A stretch of DNA of 18,870 bases from an uncultured Clostridia bacterium (GTDB lineage: Bacteria; Bacillota; Clostridia; Lachnospirales; CAG-274): assembly GCA_947589405.1 (NCBI GenBank), contig CANQBT010000029.1, forward strand, positions 1 through 18,870, given 5' to 3'. Each line of letters opens with the position of its first letter. The first letter of the stretch is position 1. This document shows, in pieces, positions 1-6,466 of the stretch. The translations under genes were made by a program, and so were the position numbers. Below the pieces are notes generated by a model. It made no database searches. It was not told the origin of the DNA and saw nothing but the letters and a program-made list of their open reading frames with translations.

Positions 1-19
1 TTTTTCCTTTCATATTCAT
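1..19 (-). CDS. 5' end of a divergent gene, truncated by the window edge
   Basis: Only six codons (MNMKGK) are visible, running leftward off the window from an ATG at 19-17. A good Shine-Dalgarno (AAAGGAG on the minus strand, complement of 28-34) lies 8 bases before it, and a sigma-A-type promoter reading the same way sits at 50-78, so this is a real start and not a chance ATG. The product cannot be identified. In Bacillus subtilis the gene divergent from metS is abrB. The metG-tatD-3D order here is also B. subtilis-like, so an AbrB-type regulator is a reasonable guess from position alone; six residues neither support nor exclude it. Confidence 0.6.
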
Positions 20-43
20 AACTCTCACTCCTTTAAAATTTAT

Positions 44-85
44 ATGAATATATTACAACATTTTTTTCAGAATTTCAAGCGGTAG
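44..85. repeat. 42-bp direct repeat, left copy (carries the proximal promoter)
   Basis: Bases 44-85 recur at 222-263 with a single difference (C at 56 against T at 234). Both copies carry a minus-strand promoter. The 136 bases between them contain a hairpin repeat shared with two other intergenic regions. This looks like duplication of a promoter segment around an inserted element. Confidence 0.9.
50..78 (-). promoter_or_regulatory. Proximal promoter of the truncated minus-strand gene
   Basis: Read on the minus strand, a -35 box TTGAAA (complement of 73-78) and a -10 box TAATAT (complement of 50-55) are separated by 17 bases. The expected start point near base 43 gives a leader of about 24 bases before the ATG at 19. 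The whole promoter lies inside the left copy of the 42-bp direct repeat. Confidence 0.6.
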
Positions 86-103
86 AGCTTGTTGTTCTTT
101 GGC

Positions 104-210
104 ACCCTTCCGTCAGCCTGACGGCTGCCACCTTCATTGCACAGAAGAAATATCTGACAGCCGTAGGCTGGCTTTGCCGCAGGCAAAGTGCTGAACTTTC
201 AGGGAGGGAC
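104..210. repeat. Dispersed hairpin repeat, copy 1
   Basis: The copy starts with ACCCTTCCGTCAG and holds serial small hairpins: CCGTCA-GCC-TGACGG (110-124), AGCC-GTA-GGCT around 159-169, and CTTTGCC-GCA-GGCAAAG around 172-188. Bases 132-196 match 2703-2767 at 62 of 65 positions. The beginning also matches copy 3 near the right end of the window. No reading frame of note is present. I judge it a non-coding REP- or MITE-like intergenic element. Similar short palindromic repeats are common between genes in gut clostridia. Confidence 0.75.
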
Positions 211-221
211 GGCTGTGGTAC

Positions 222-263
222 ATGAATATATTATAACATTTTTTTCAGAATTTCAAGCGGTAG
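222..263. repeat. 42-bp direct repeat, right copy (distal promoter)
   Basis: This is the second copy of 44-85. On the minus strand it has TTGAAA (complement of 251-256), 17 bases, and TAATAT (complement of 228-233). The one base change also creates a perfect TATAAT preceded by TGT, an extended -10 arrangement. Transcripts from here would carry the whole hairpin repeat (104-210) in their leader before reaching the ATG at 19. Confidence 0.85.
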
Positions 264-359
264 GAATTGCTGTTTACGGCTTTTAATTTATCGTTTATGT
301 CAATGTGGGAGTAATTGTAAATATATGTAGGGGATGTGGAAGAGGAACAAAAACTCTTG

Positions 360-388
360 TTGACAAAACAAAGCGACTGTGTTATTAT
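360..388 (+). promoter_or_regulatory. metG promoter
   Basis: TTGACA (360-365) and TATTAT (383-388) are separated by exactly 17 bases, close to the sigma-A consensus. The predicted start near 395 lies just before the T-box structure, as expected. Confidence 0.8.
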
Positions 389-394
389 ATCGAC

Positions 395-657
395 TATAGA
401 GAAAAAGGCTGTGAAAAGAAGAGTAGGCTTTGCACCTGTTTACAGAGAGCTTCCGTTGGTGAGAGGGAGTATCGTGGACATTGCCGAATATGGTCTTGGA
501 GCTGCGCACCGACTGCATAGGCATAGGCTGCGATGGGAGACGCCCTTTACAGCGTCGGGGTATATAAGTACCCGCTGAGGTCTGTACTGTGAGGTACAGG
601 CGAAATAAGGTGGTAACACGATGAGTCGTCCTTTGCAAGAGGACGACATTTTTTATT
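395..657 (+). promoter_or_regulatory. T-box leader (methionine specifier) controlling metG
   Basis: This leader RNA binds uncharged tRNA and then lets transcription continue into metG. Visible landmarks, in order, are: the AGTA of the specifier-loop S-turn (422-425); the AGAGAGC bulge (about 444-450); the distal stem CTTCC/GGGAG (450-454, 465-469) with GGTG (458-461); GAA followed by ATG (490-492), the probable specifier codon; and the T-box core GGTGGTAACACG (609-620). The TGGT in the core can pair with the ACCA end of tRNA-Met. A terminator stem follows (GTCGTCCT 625-632, AGGACGAC 640-647) and then a T-run. Landmark order, spacing and downstream gene agree. The specifier is read by eye, not folded. 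Confidence 0.9.
625..657 (+). terminator. T-box regulated terminator
   Basis: An 8-bp stem (625-632 with 640-647) is followed by ATTTTTTATTT, an intrinsic terminator. Its left arm overlaps the segment that would form the antiterminator with GGTGGTAACACG, so the two structures should be mutually exclusive. It ends just before the metG ribosome-binding site. Confidence 0.88.
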
Positions 658-672
658 TATAAGGAGGATATT

Positions 673-2625
673 ATGAGCAAGGGAAAGTATTACATCACAA
701 CGGCCATCGCCTACACCTCAGGCAAGCCCCACATAGGCAACACCTATGAGGTTGTGCTGGCAGACAGCATTGCCCGCTTTAAAAGGCAGCAGGGCTATGA
801 GGTATTTTTTCAGACAGGTACGGACGAGCATGGTCAGAAAATAGAGGAAAAGGCTAAGGAGGCAGGCATCACTCCCAAAGAATTTGTAGACAATGTATCA
901 GCGCAGATCCGGAAGATATGGGATTTGATGAACACCTCTTATGACAAGTTCATAAGGACTACAGACGATTATCACGAAAAGCAGATACAGAAAATATTCA
1001 GAAAGCTCTATGAACAGGGAGATATATACAAGAGCGTTTACGAGGGTATGTATTGTACTCCCTGTGAAAGCTTCTGGACAGAGAGCCAGCTTGTGGACGG
1101 TAAGTGTCCCGACTGTGGCAGAGAAGTACACCCTGCAAAGGAGGAGGCATACTTCCTTAAGCTGAGCAAGTATGCAGACAGACTTATAGAGCATATAAAC
1201 ACTCACCCTGAGTTCATACAGCCTGCTTCAAGGAAGAATGAAATGATGAACAACTTCCTTCTGCCGGGCTTACAGGATCTCTGTGTTTCAAGGACTTCAT
1301 TTAAATGGGGCATTCCCGTAGACTTTGACGATAAGCACGTTGTATACGTATGGCTTGACGCTCTTTCAAACTATATCACAGGAGTGGGCTATAACTGTGA
1401 CGGCGAAAGCTCAGACCTTTACAAAAAGATGTGGCCTGCGGATCTTCATCTTATAGGAAAGGATATTGTCCGTTTCCACACTATTTACTGGCCTATAATA
1501 CTTATGGCTTTGGGCGAGCCCTTGCCAAAACAGGTATTCGGTCACCCTTGGCTGATTGCGAACGGCGGTAAGATGAGTAAGTCCAGCGGCAATGTTATAT
1601 ATGCCGACGATCTTGTAGAGCTTTTCGGCGTAGATGCTGTAAGATATTTTGTACTCCATGAAATGCCCTTTGACAATGACGGCATAATCACATGGGATCT
1701 TATAATGGAAAGGATAAATTCCGACCTTGCCAATGTGCTGGGTAATCTTGTAAACAGGACCATATCCATGACAAACAAATATCTTGGCGGCGTTGTGACA
1801 AATACAAACGTAAACGAGCCTGTTGACGAGGACCTTAAGAATACGGTCACAGAATGCAAGGCAAGGGTAGAAAGCAAAATGGATAAGCTGAGAGTAGCCG
1901 ACGCCATTACGGAAATATTCACTCTTTTCAAACGCTGCAACAAGTATGTTGACGAAACAGAGCCCTGGATACTGGGCAAGGATACGGAAAAGAGGGACAG
2001 ACTCTCTACCGTGCTTTACAATCTTACGGAAAGCATTACAATAGGCGCAAGCCTTCTGGAGCCTTTTATGCCAGACACTACGGAGAAGATACTTTCTCAG
2101 CTCAATGCAGAAAAGAGAGAATTTGACGATCTGGATAAGTTCGGTCTGTATCCCAACGGGAACAAGGTAACGGAAAAGGCGCAAATACTCTTTGCAAGAC
2201 TTGACCCTAAGGAAACCGAAGAAAAAATAGATGCTCTTATGGCAAAGCAGAAGGCTGATGCGGAAAAGAAGGCTGAGGAGGAAAAGGCGCAGGATTATAT
2301 CACTATTGACGATTTCTGCAAGGTGGAGATGAAAATAGGCGAAATAATAGACTGCGAAAAGGTGCCTGAGTCCAATAAGCTTCTTAAGAACACCGTTAAA
2401 ATAGGCGATGAAACAAGGACTATACTTTCAGGCATATCCAAGTGGTATGCTCCCGAAGAAATGAAGGGCAAGAAGGTCGTTGTCGTTACTAACCTTGCGC
2501 CTAGAAAGATGCTTAAGGGCAAGTATGTAAGCGAAGGAATGATCGCCGCTGCTGAGGATAAGGACGGAAATGTAAAGCTCCTTACCGTTGACGGCGATAT
2601 TGAAAGCGGAGCTGTGGTTAGTTAA
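673..2625 (+). CDS. metG: Methionyl-tRNA synthetase
   Basis: It charges tRNA-Met with methionine in the cytoplasm. The 650-residue length fits the form with a fused C-terminal tRNA-binding domain. The class I signature HIGN is at residues 20-23 and KMSKS at 300-304. A single zinc knuckle is visible (C128-x2-C131, C145-x2-C148). The anticodon-binding helical domain spans roughly 340-520. A charged, Lys/Glu-rich linker follows, and then an OB-fold Trbp111-like domain from about residue 541 to the end. The start is set by AAGGAGG six to twelve bases before the ATG. Expression is predicted to be controlled by the T-box at 395-657. No clear terminator follows, so read-through into tatD across the hairpin repeat is likely. 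All expected catalytic motifs are present. Confidence 0.97.
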   Translation: MSKGKYYITTAIAYTSGKPHIGNTYEVVLADSIARFKRQQGYEVFFQTGTDEHGQKIEEKAKEAGITPKEFVDNVSAQIRKIWDLMNTSYDKFIRTTDDYHEKQIQKIFRKLYEQGDIYKSVYEGMYCTPCESFWTESQLVDGKCPDCGREVHPAKEEAYFLKLSKYADRLIEHINTHPEFIQPASRKNEMMNNFLLPGLQDLCVSRTSFKWGIPVDFDDKHVVYVWLDALSNYITGVGYNCDGESSDLYKKMWPADLHLIGKDIVRFHTIYWPIILMALGEPLPKQVFGHPWLIANGGKMSKSSGNVIYADDLVELFGVDAVRYFVLHEMPFDNDGIITWDLIMERINSDLANVLGNLVNRTISMTNKYLGGVVTNTNVNEPVDEDLKNTVTECKARVESKMDKLRVADAITEIFTLFKRCNKYVDETEPWILGKDTEKRDRLSTVLYNLTESITIGASLLEPFMPDTTEKILSQLNAEKREFDDLDKFGLYPNGNKVTEKAQILFARLDPKETEEKIDALMAKQKADAEKKAEEEKAQDYITIDDFCKVEMKIGEIIDCEKVPESNKLLKNTVKIGDETRTILSGISKWYAPEEMKGKKVVVVTNLAPRKMLKGKYVSEGMIAAAEDKDGNVKLLTVDGDIESGAVVS

Positions 2626-2642
2626 GGCGGTGGGGTACATCG

Positions 2643-2782
2643 ACCCTTCAGTCAGGCACGCTCAAAAATACTTTTTCTTTGAATTTTTGACGTGCCTGAC
2701 AGCTTCATTGCACAGAAGAAATATCTGACAGCCTTAGGCTGGCTTTGCCATAGGCAAAGTGCTGAACCTTCTCTGAAGGGAC
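2643..2782. repeat. Dispersed hairpin repeat, copy 2
   Basis: It fills most of the metG-tatD gap. It begins with TCGACCCTTCAGTCAG (2640-2655), identical to copy 3. A long hairpin at 2651-2700 has 18 base pairs with one bulged C. It is followed by three small hairpins, each with a 3-base loop: AGCC-TTA-GGCT, CTTTGCC-ATA-GGCAAAG and CCTTC-TCT-GAAGG. Bases 2703-2767 match copy 1 at 62 of 65 positions. An open frame runs through it but is explained by the repeat and has no ribosome-binding site. The long hairpin lacks a following T-run, so it is not a convincing terminator for metG. Confidence 0.8.
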
Positions 2783-2831
2783 GCTTTAAAGTAAATGTCA
2801 ATATTCCCCCACCCCACAAAGGAGAACAAAT

Positions 2832-3590
2832 ATGTATTTTGAATCCCATGCACACTATGACGATGCAAAGTTTGATGAAAACAGAGATATATTAATAGAA
2901 GAAACTCATGCCTTCGGAGTCGATACCATTATAAACATAGGCGCAGATATGGCAAGCTCACAAAGAAGTATAGAGCTTAGTGAGAAATATCCTTATATAT
3001 ATGCGGCAGTAGGGGTACATCCTCATGACGTAAAGGATATGACGGAAGAGGACATAGATACTCTAAGAAGGTGGTCAAAGCTTGAAAAGGTAGTTGCCAT
3101 AGGAGAAATAGGACTTGACTATCACTATGACCTTTCCCCAAGAGATTCTCAGCGCTATTGGTTTGAAAGACAGCTTATACTTGCCAATGAGGTGGATATG
3201 CCCGTAGTCATACACTCAAGAGAGGCAACACAGGAGACATATGACATAATTTCGGCTTCTCCTGTGCGCAAGGGCGTTATACATGCTTTCAGCGGCAGCG
3301 CCGACTTTGCTCATAAATATATTGACATGGGCTTTTATATCGGTATAGGCGGAGTTGTTACATTCAAAAATGGCAGAAAAACGGTGGAAACGGTACGTGA
3401 GATCCCCGTTGAGCGTATTTTGATCGAAACAGATTCGCCATATTTATCTCCGGAGCCTGTAAGAGGTACTGTAAATAATTCACAAAACCTCAGATATATA
3501 GTGGATAAAATTAGTGAAATCAAACAAATACCCCCCGAAACAGTAGCAAAAATAACATCAGAAAATGCCAAAGTCGTATTTTGTCTGTAA
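2832..3590 (+). CDS. tatD: TatD-family metal-dependent hydrolase (DNase)
   Basis: It belongs to the TatD/YcfH family of TIM-barrel metal-dependent hydrolases. Family members are reported to act as 3'-5' exonucleases or in DNA/tRNA quality control; the exact substrate here is not shown by sequence. Length (252 residues) is typical. Metal-binding motifs are complete: HAH (H6, H8), GEIGLDYH with E92, the IHSR histidine H128, IHAFSG with H151, and ETDSPYL with D201. The start ATG follows AAAGGAG (2818-2824) with 7 bases between. In Bacillota tatD (yabD) regularly sits directly after metG, as here. Co-transcription with metG across the hairpin repeat is likely. Confidence 0.93.
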   Translation: MYFESHAHYDDAKFDENRDILIEETHAFGVDTIINIGADMASSQRSIELSEKYPYIYAAVGVHPHDVKDMTEEDIDTLRRWSKLEKVVAIGEIGLDYHYDLSPRDSQRYWFERQLILANEVDMPVVIHSREATQETYDIISASPVRKGVIHAFSGSADFAHKYIDMGFYIGIGGVVTFKNGRKTVETVREIPVERILIETDSPYLSPEPVRGTVNNSQNLRYIVDKISEIKQIPPETVAKITSENAKVVFCL

Positions 3591-3597
3591 AAAGTTG

Positions 3598-3626
3598 TTG
3601 CATAATTATTACGAATGTGTTAAGAT
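3598..3626 (+). promoter_or_regulatory. Probable promoter of the 3D-domain protein gene
   Basis: TTGCAT (3598-3603) and TAAGAT (3621-3626) have a 17-base spacing. The predicted start near 3633 would give a leader of roughly 215 bases before the coding start at 3849, which leaves room for RNA-level control. Confidence 0.45.
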
Positions 3627-3641
3627 GTTAATGTAAAGCAG

Positions 3642-3848
3642 CTGACAGAGGTGCTTGAAAAGGAGCAGTAATGTCAGGGCTTTGTCTGAAGTATGAAAAT
3701 CGCATATTTTAGAAAACTGTTAAACGATGGAGACTGACTGAAGGGCAGCGCCGTAATAAGCATATTGATCAAGGCGCACTTTTGTAACAAATGTTACGAA
3801 ATATTACACAGAGGCTTATGCTTCTAAGCCCTTTGGAGGGAGGATATT
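3642..3848 (+). promoter_or_regulatory. Long structured leader of the 3D-domain gene, no known riboswitch recognised
   Basis: The stretch between tatD and the 3D gene holds several inverted repeats. CTGACA/TGTCAG (3642-3647, 3672-3677) has TGCT/AGCA nested inside it (3652-3655, 3664-3667). GCGCC/GGCGC follows (3748-3752, 3773-3777). A small dyad GTAAC-AAAT-GTTAC lies near 3783-3796. GGCTTA/TAAGCC (3813-3818, 3825-3830) ends just before the ribosome-binding site GGAGGGAGG. A 13-codon open frame with a good Shine-Dalgarno lies within it. I compared it from memory with the c-di-AMP (ydaO) riboswitch, which often precedes cell-wall hydrolase genes, and do not see that motif's conserved blocks. 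Confidence 0.4.
3671..3712 (+). CDS. Possible 13-residue leader peptide
   Basis: A short frame encodes MSGLCLKYENRIF and a stop. AAAAGGAG (3657-3664 region) precedes the ATG by about 6 bases, as good a ribosome-binding site as those of the real genes here. The start codon lies in the right arm of the CTGACA/TGTCAG hairpin and the Shine-Dalgarno in its loop. No codon run suggests a particular amino acid sensor. It could be a leader peptide, a small protein, or chance. Confidence 0.3.
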   Translation: MSGLCLKYENRIF

Positions 3849-4595
3849 ATGTTTAAGAAATTATACGGTATTGCACGAGGAGCTGCTGTTATGACAGTTG
3901 CCGTAGGAATGCTCAGCGTTTCAGCTATGGCGGCGGACAATTCCTTTACAGCAAATCCTGCGAACTATACTGATTCTGAAGAAAGAGGGGTAGGAGCCTA
4001 TTTTCAGACAGCAGATATAGACAGCAATGCGGAAAAAAGTGTTGTATCTGTAAGTAGTGAGGAAATTCCTTATGATACAGTTACAAAGGAAAGCGACGAG
4101 CTTATGAAGGGTGACACTCAGGTCGTACAGAAGGGTGTCAGCGGAACAAAGAAGATCACAACTACAAGCAAATATGTAAACGGTGTTGTAACGGATACAA
4201 CTATTGAAGAAGAGGTCGTAACAGAGCCTGTTGATGAAATAGTTGTTGTAGGTACAAAGTCAGATGAGTACACAGTACCAAGTACGGATATTGAGTATAC
4301 TGCCGTTCTGACAATGAATGCTACTGCTTACTGTCCTTGTTCAAAATGCTGCGGCAAGTGGGCAAACGGCATAACAGCCAGCGGACTTAAAGCAGGTTAC
4401 GGCGTGTGTGCTGTTGATACAAGAGTTATTCCTTTGGGAACAAAGCTCTATGTAGAGGGTTATGGCTACTGTATAGCTGCCGACACAGGCGGAGCTATTA
4501 AGGGCAACAGAATAGACCTTTGCTATGGTTCACACAGCGCTGCTCTTAATTCAGGCTTTGGTCATAAGAATGTCAAGGTTTATGTATTAGGTTAA
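3849..4595 (+). CDS. Secreted G5 and 3D domain cell-wall protein (YabE/Rpf-like)
   Basis: It is an exported protein of the YabE/Sps group, whose 3D domain has a fold related to lytic transglycosylases and acts on or near peptidoglycan. A signal peptide covers residues 1-28 (positive MFKK start, hydrophobic core, AMA cleavage site). A G5-like domain spans about 66-137 and ends EPVDEIVVVGTK. The C-terminal 3D domain spans about 152-248, with the three aspartates that name it at D190, D212 and D223. A cysteine cluster (YCPCSKCC, 161-168) begins that domain. It is shorter than B. subtilis YabE and lacks its N-terminal DUF348 repeats. The ATG follows GGAGGGAGG. Its place after metG-tatD matches yabE. 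It appears to have its own promoter and a long leader. Confidence 0.9.
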   Translation: MFKKLYGIARGAAVMTVAVGMLSVSAMAADNSFTANPANYTDSEERGVGAYFQTADIDSNAEKSVVSVSSEEIPYDTVTKESDELMKGDTQVVQKGVSGTKKITTTSKYVNGVVTDTTIEEEVVTEPVDEIVVVGTKSDEYTVPSTDIEYTAVLTMNATAYCPCSKCCGKWANGITASGLKAGYGVCAVDTRVIPLGTKLYVEGYGYCIAADTGGAIKGNRIDLCYGSHSAALNSGFGHKNVKVYVLG

Positions 4596-4600
4596 AATGC

Positions 4601-4650
4601 AAAAACTGCCATAAAATTATTGGTATAAATTTTATGGCAGTTTTTTATTT
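4601..4650 (+). terminator. Intrinsic terminator after the 3D gene
   Basis: A perfect 18-bp stem (AAAAACTGCCATAAAATT at 4601-4618, its complement at 4628-4645) with a 9-base loop is followed by a long T-rich run. The stop codon ends 5 bases earlier. It separates this block from the kinase gene. Confidence 0.92.
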
Positions 4651-4656
4651 TTTTTG

Positions 4657-4685
4657 TTTACAAAGGATTGTTCTTATGTTATAAT
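4657..4685 (+). promoter_or_regulatory. Promoter of the Wzz/BY-kinase gene
   Basis: TTTACA (4657-4662) and a consensus TATAAT (4680-4685) lie 17 bases apart, directly after the preceding terminator. The leader would be about 60 bases. The ribosome-binding site before the ATG at 4751 is weak (AAATGGGA), unlike the strong sites of neighbouring genes. Confidence 0.75.
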
Positions 4686-4750
4686 CTACTGCGTAGGCAA
4701 ATTTCAGGGTAAGAGGAATTAGAATAAATTAAAAGAAATGGGACAAAAAT

Positions 4751-6403
4751 ATGAACAGAGAAAATACTAATGAATTTGAAAACGAACAGTCACTTGACCT
4801 TGCGGAGATCTTCGGACTGTTGTGGAGTAGGATCTGGCTTATTATAGCCGTTTCTATCGTAGGCTTTGTAATTACATTTGTATTTACGAAAACATTTATA
4901 CCTGACACTTATGCTACATCTTTTTCTATCTATATAAAGAATACCACTAACAAGACCGTTATGGATACTCTTAACTCCGCAGATATTACGGCTGCTCAGA
5001 GTCTTGCTCAGACGTATATCGCCATACTTGACGACGATTCTGTAATAGATGAGATAAGCAATAATCTTATGGAGAAATATTCTACAGAGGAGCTTGCCAA
5101 TTACTTTGTTATGGAGGAAGAGGACGGAGAGTATAAAATAAATACAAAGAGCATGAGAAGCTGTCTTAATTTCAGTCAGGTCAATGAAACAGAGCTTCTT
5201 ACCATAACAGGCTACAGCACAGACCCTGTCATGGCAGCGGATATATGCAGCAGCGTTGAAGCCATCGCTCCCGATGTACTCATAAGAGTAGTAGGCGCCG
5301 GCGCCGTTGAATCGGTAGGTCATGCAAAGGTGCCTAAGGTACCTGTAGCGCCTAATGTTTTAAAAAATTCTGTGTTTGGCTTCATGCTTGGTTTTATAAT
5401 TGCGGTTGCATTCATTGTTATAAGGCATATGCTTGATAATACCGTAAAGGGAGTTGAGACCCTTAAGGCAAGATACAATATGCCTATTCTTGCAGAGATA
5501 CCGTTTTATGAAATAGTAAAGAACGGTGTATCCAATAAGATAAAGATAAATAACAGCATTTTCAGCCGTTTTAAGAAGAAAAAGGACGGCGAGACCGCAA
5601 ATGAAAGACGTACAAGAGGTACTATACTTGATACAGAGGTCCCCTTTGTTGTAACAGAGGCATACAATACCTTCAGGACCAATCTTCTCTTTGCGCTTTC
5701 CACTACAGACAGTAACGTATTCATAGTTACAAGTGCTCTTTCAGGCGAAGGTAAGAGTACAAATGCCGCTAACCTTGCTATATCAATAGGTGAGACCGAA
5801 TCAAAGGTGCTTGTTATAGATGCGGATCTTAGACGTCCCACTCAGCACAGAATGTTCCATCTCAGCAATAAGAAGGGTCTGTCTACAATACTTGCAGGTA
5901 TGACGGATATAAATTCCGCTATAAATAAAAGGGTGCACAGCAATACCGATGTTATAACATCAGGTCCTATGCCGCCTAACCCATCACAGATGCTTACTTC
6001 TGACAAGATGCAGAAATTTATATCTGAGGTAAGCAAGATGTACGACTATGTTATAATAGATACATCTCCCGTAAACGTAGTATCCGACGCCCTTATCATA
6101 TCTAAGTATACGGCAGGTATCGTACTTGTTACACGTGAGAATATCACCACTTATGATATGATAGACAGAGCCTTGTCAAGTGTGGACTTTGTGGGTACAA
6201 ATATTTTGGGTATCGTTTCCAACTCTGTTGATGTGGACGCTAAGCACTATGGTAAGTATAGATATAAGTATAATTATAACTATCGTTACAATTATAACTA
6301 CAATTATAATTACAGCTATTCCGACAGAACAGACGAGAGCAACAACCTTGAAGATCTGGAAAATAAGAATAAAAAAACAAGTAAAAAAGAGAATGACAAA
6401 TGA
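4751..6403 (+). CDS. Fused Wzz-type chain-length regulator and BY-kinase (tyrosine autokinase)
   Basis: It is a membrane protein predicted to control export and chain length of a surface polysaccharide. The N-terminal Wzz domain has two membrane segments (about 28-48 and 203-226) and a proline-rich stretch before the second (P195-P201). The cytoplasmic kinase domain has Walker A SGEGKST (331-337), Walker A' LVIDADLRRP (354-363) and Walker B YVIIDTSP (433-440). The tail carries 12 tyrosines between 500 and 523, mostly every second residue, matching the autophosphorylated cluster of this family. A Lys-rich end follows. In most Gram-positives the two halves are separate proteins (CpsC/CpsD, CapA/CapB); here they form one 550-residue chain, as in proteobacterial Wzc. 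No phosphatase or glycosyltransferase gene is nearby. Confidence 0.93.
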   Translation: MNRENTNEFENEQSLDLAEIFGLLWSRIWLIIAVSIVGFVITFVFTKTFIPDTYATSFSIYIKNTTNKTVMDTLNSADITAAQSLAQTYIAILDDDSVIDEISNNLMEKYSTEELANYFVMEEEDGEYKINTKSMRSCLNFSQVNETELLTITGYSTDPVMAADICSSVEAIAPDVLIRVVGAGAVESVGHAKVPKVPVAPNVLKNSVFGFMLGFIIAVAFIVIRHMLDNTVKGVETLKARYNMPILAEIPFYEIVKNGVSNKIKINNSIFSRFKKKKDGETANERRTRGTILDTEVPFVVTEAYNTFRTNLLFALSTTDSNVFIVTSALSGEGKSTNAANLAISIGETESKVLVIDADLRRPTQHRMFHLSNKKGLSTILAGMTDINSAINKRVHSNTDVITSGPMPPNPSQMLTSDKMQKFISEVSKMYDYVIIDTSPVNVVSDALIISKYTAGIVLVTRENITTYDMIDRALSSVDFVGTNILGIVSNSVDVDAKHYGKYRYKYNYNYRYNYNYNYNYSYSDRTDESNNLEDLENKNKKTSKKENDK

Positions 6404-6405
6404 TA

Positions 6406-6455
6406 AAAGCTGTTTGCATATGCCGTTAAAGGGCATTTGCAAACAGCTTTGTTTT
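6406..6455. terminator. Bidirectional terminator between the kinase gene and the minus-strand pair
   Basis: A 13-bp stem (AAAGCTGTTTGCA at 6406-6418 with 6438-6450) is extended by ATGCC/GGCAT inside. Downstream on the plus strand is GTTTTG; on the minus strand the stem is followed by TTTTAT. It lies between two converging genes and probably serves both. Confidence 0.85.
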
Positions 6456-6466
6456 GTGCAACGATA

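Noticed and set aside
305..578. Two open frames inside the metG leader
   Set aside because: They overlap the T-box landmarks, which explain the sequence, and have no ribosome-binding site.
1411..2184. 257-codon open frame antisense to metG
   Set aside because: It overlaps a certain gene, has no ribosome-binding site or promoter, and its product has no recognisable domain. Long antisense frames are expected from this codon bias.
2651..2700. Long hairpin after metG as its terminator
   Set aside because: The stem is not followed by a T-run, and it is part of the dispersed repeat.
2692..2895. 67-codon frame across the metG-tatD gap
   Set aside because: Its first half is repeat sequence, it overlaps tatD, and it lacks a ribosome-binding site.
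3642..3848. c-di-AMP (ydaO) riboswitch before the 3D gene
   Set aside because: The gene type fits, but the conserved blocks I remember for that riboswitch are not visible in order. It was left as an unassigned leader.
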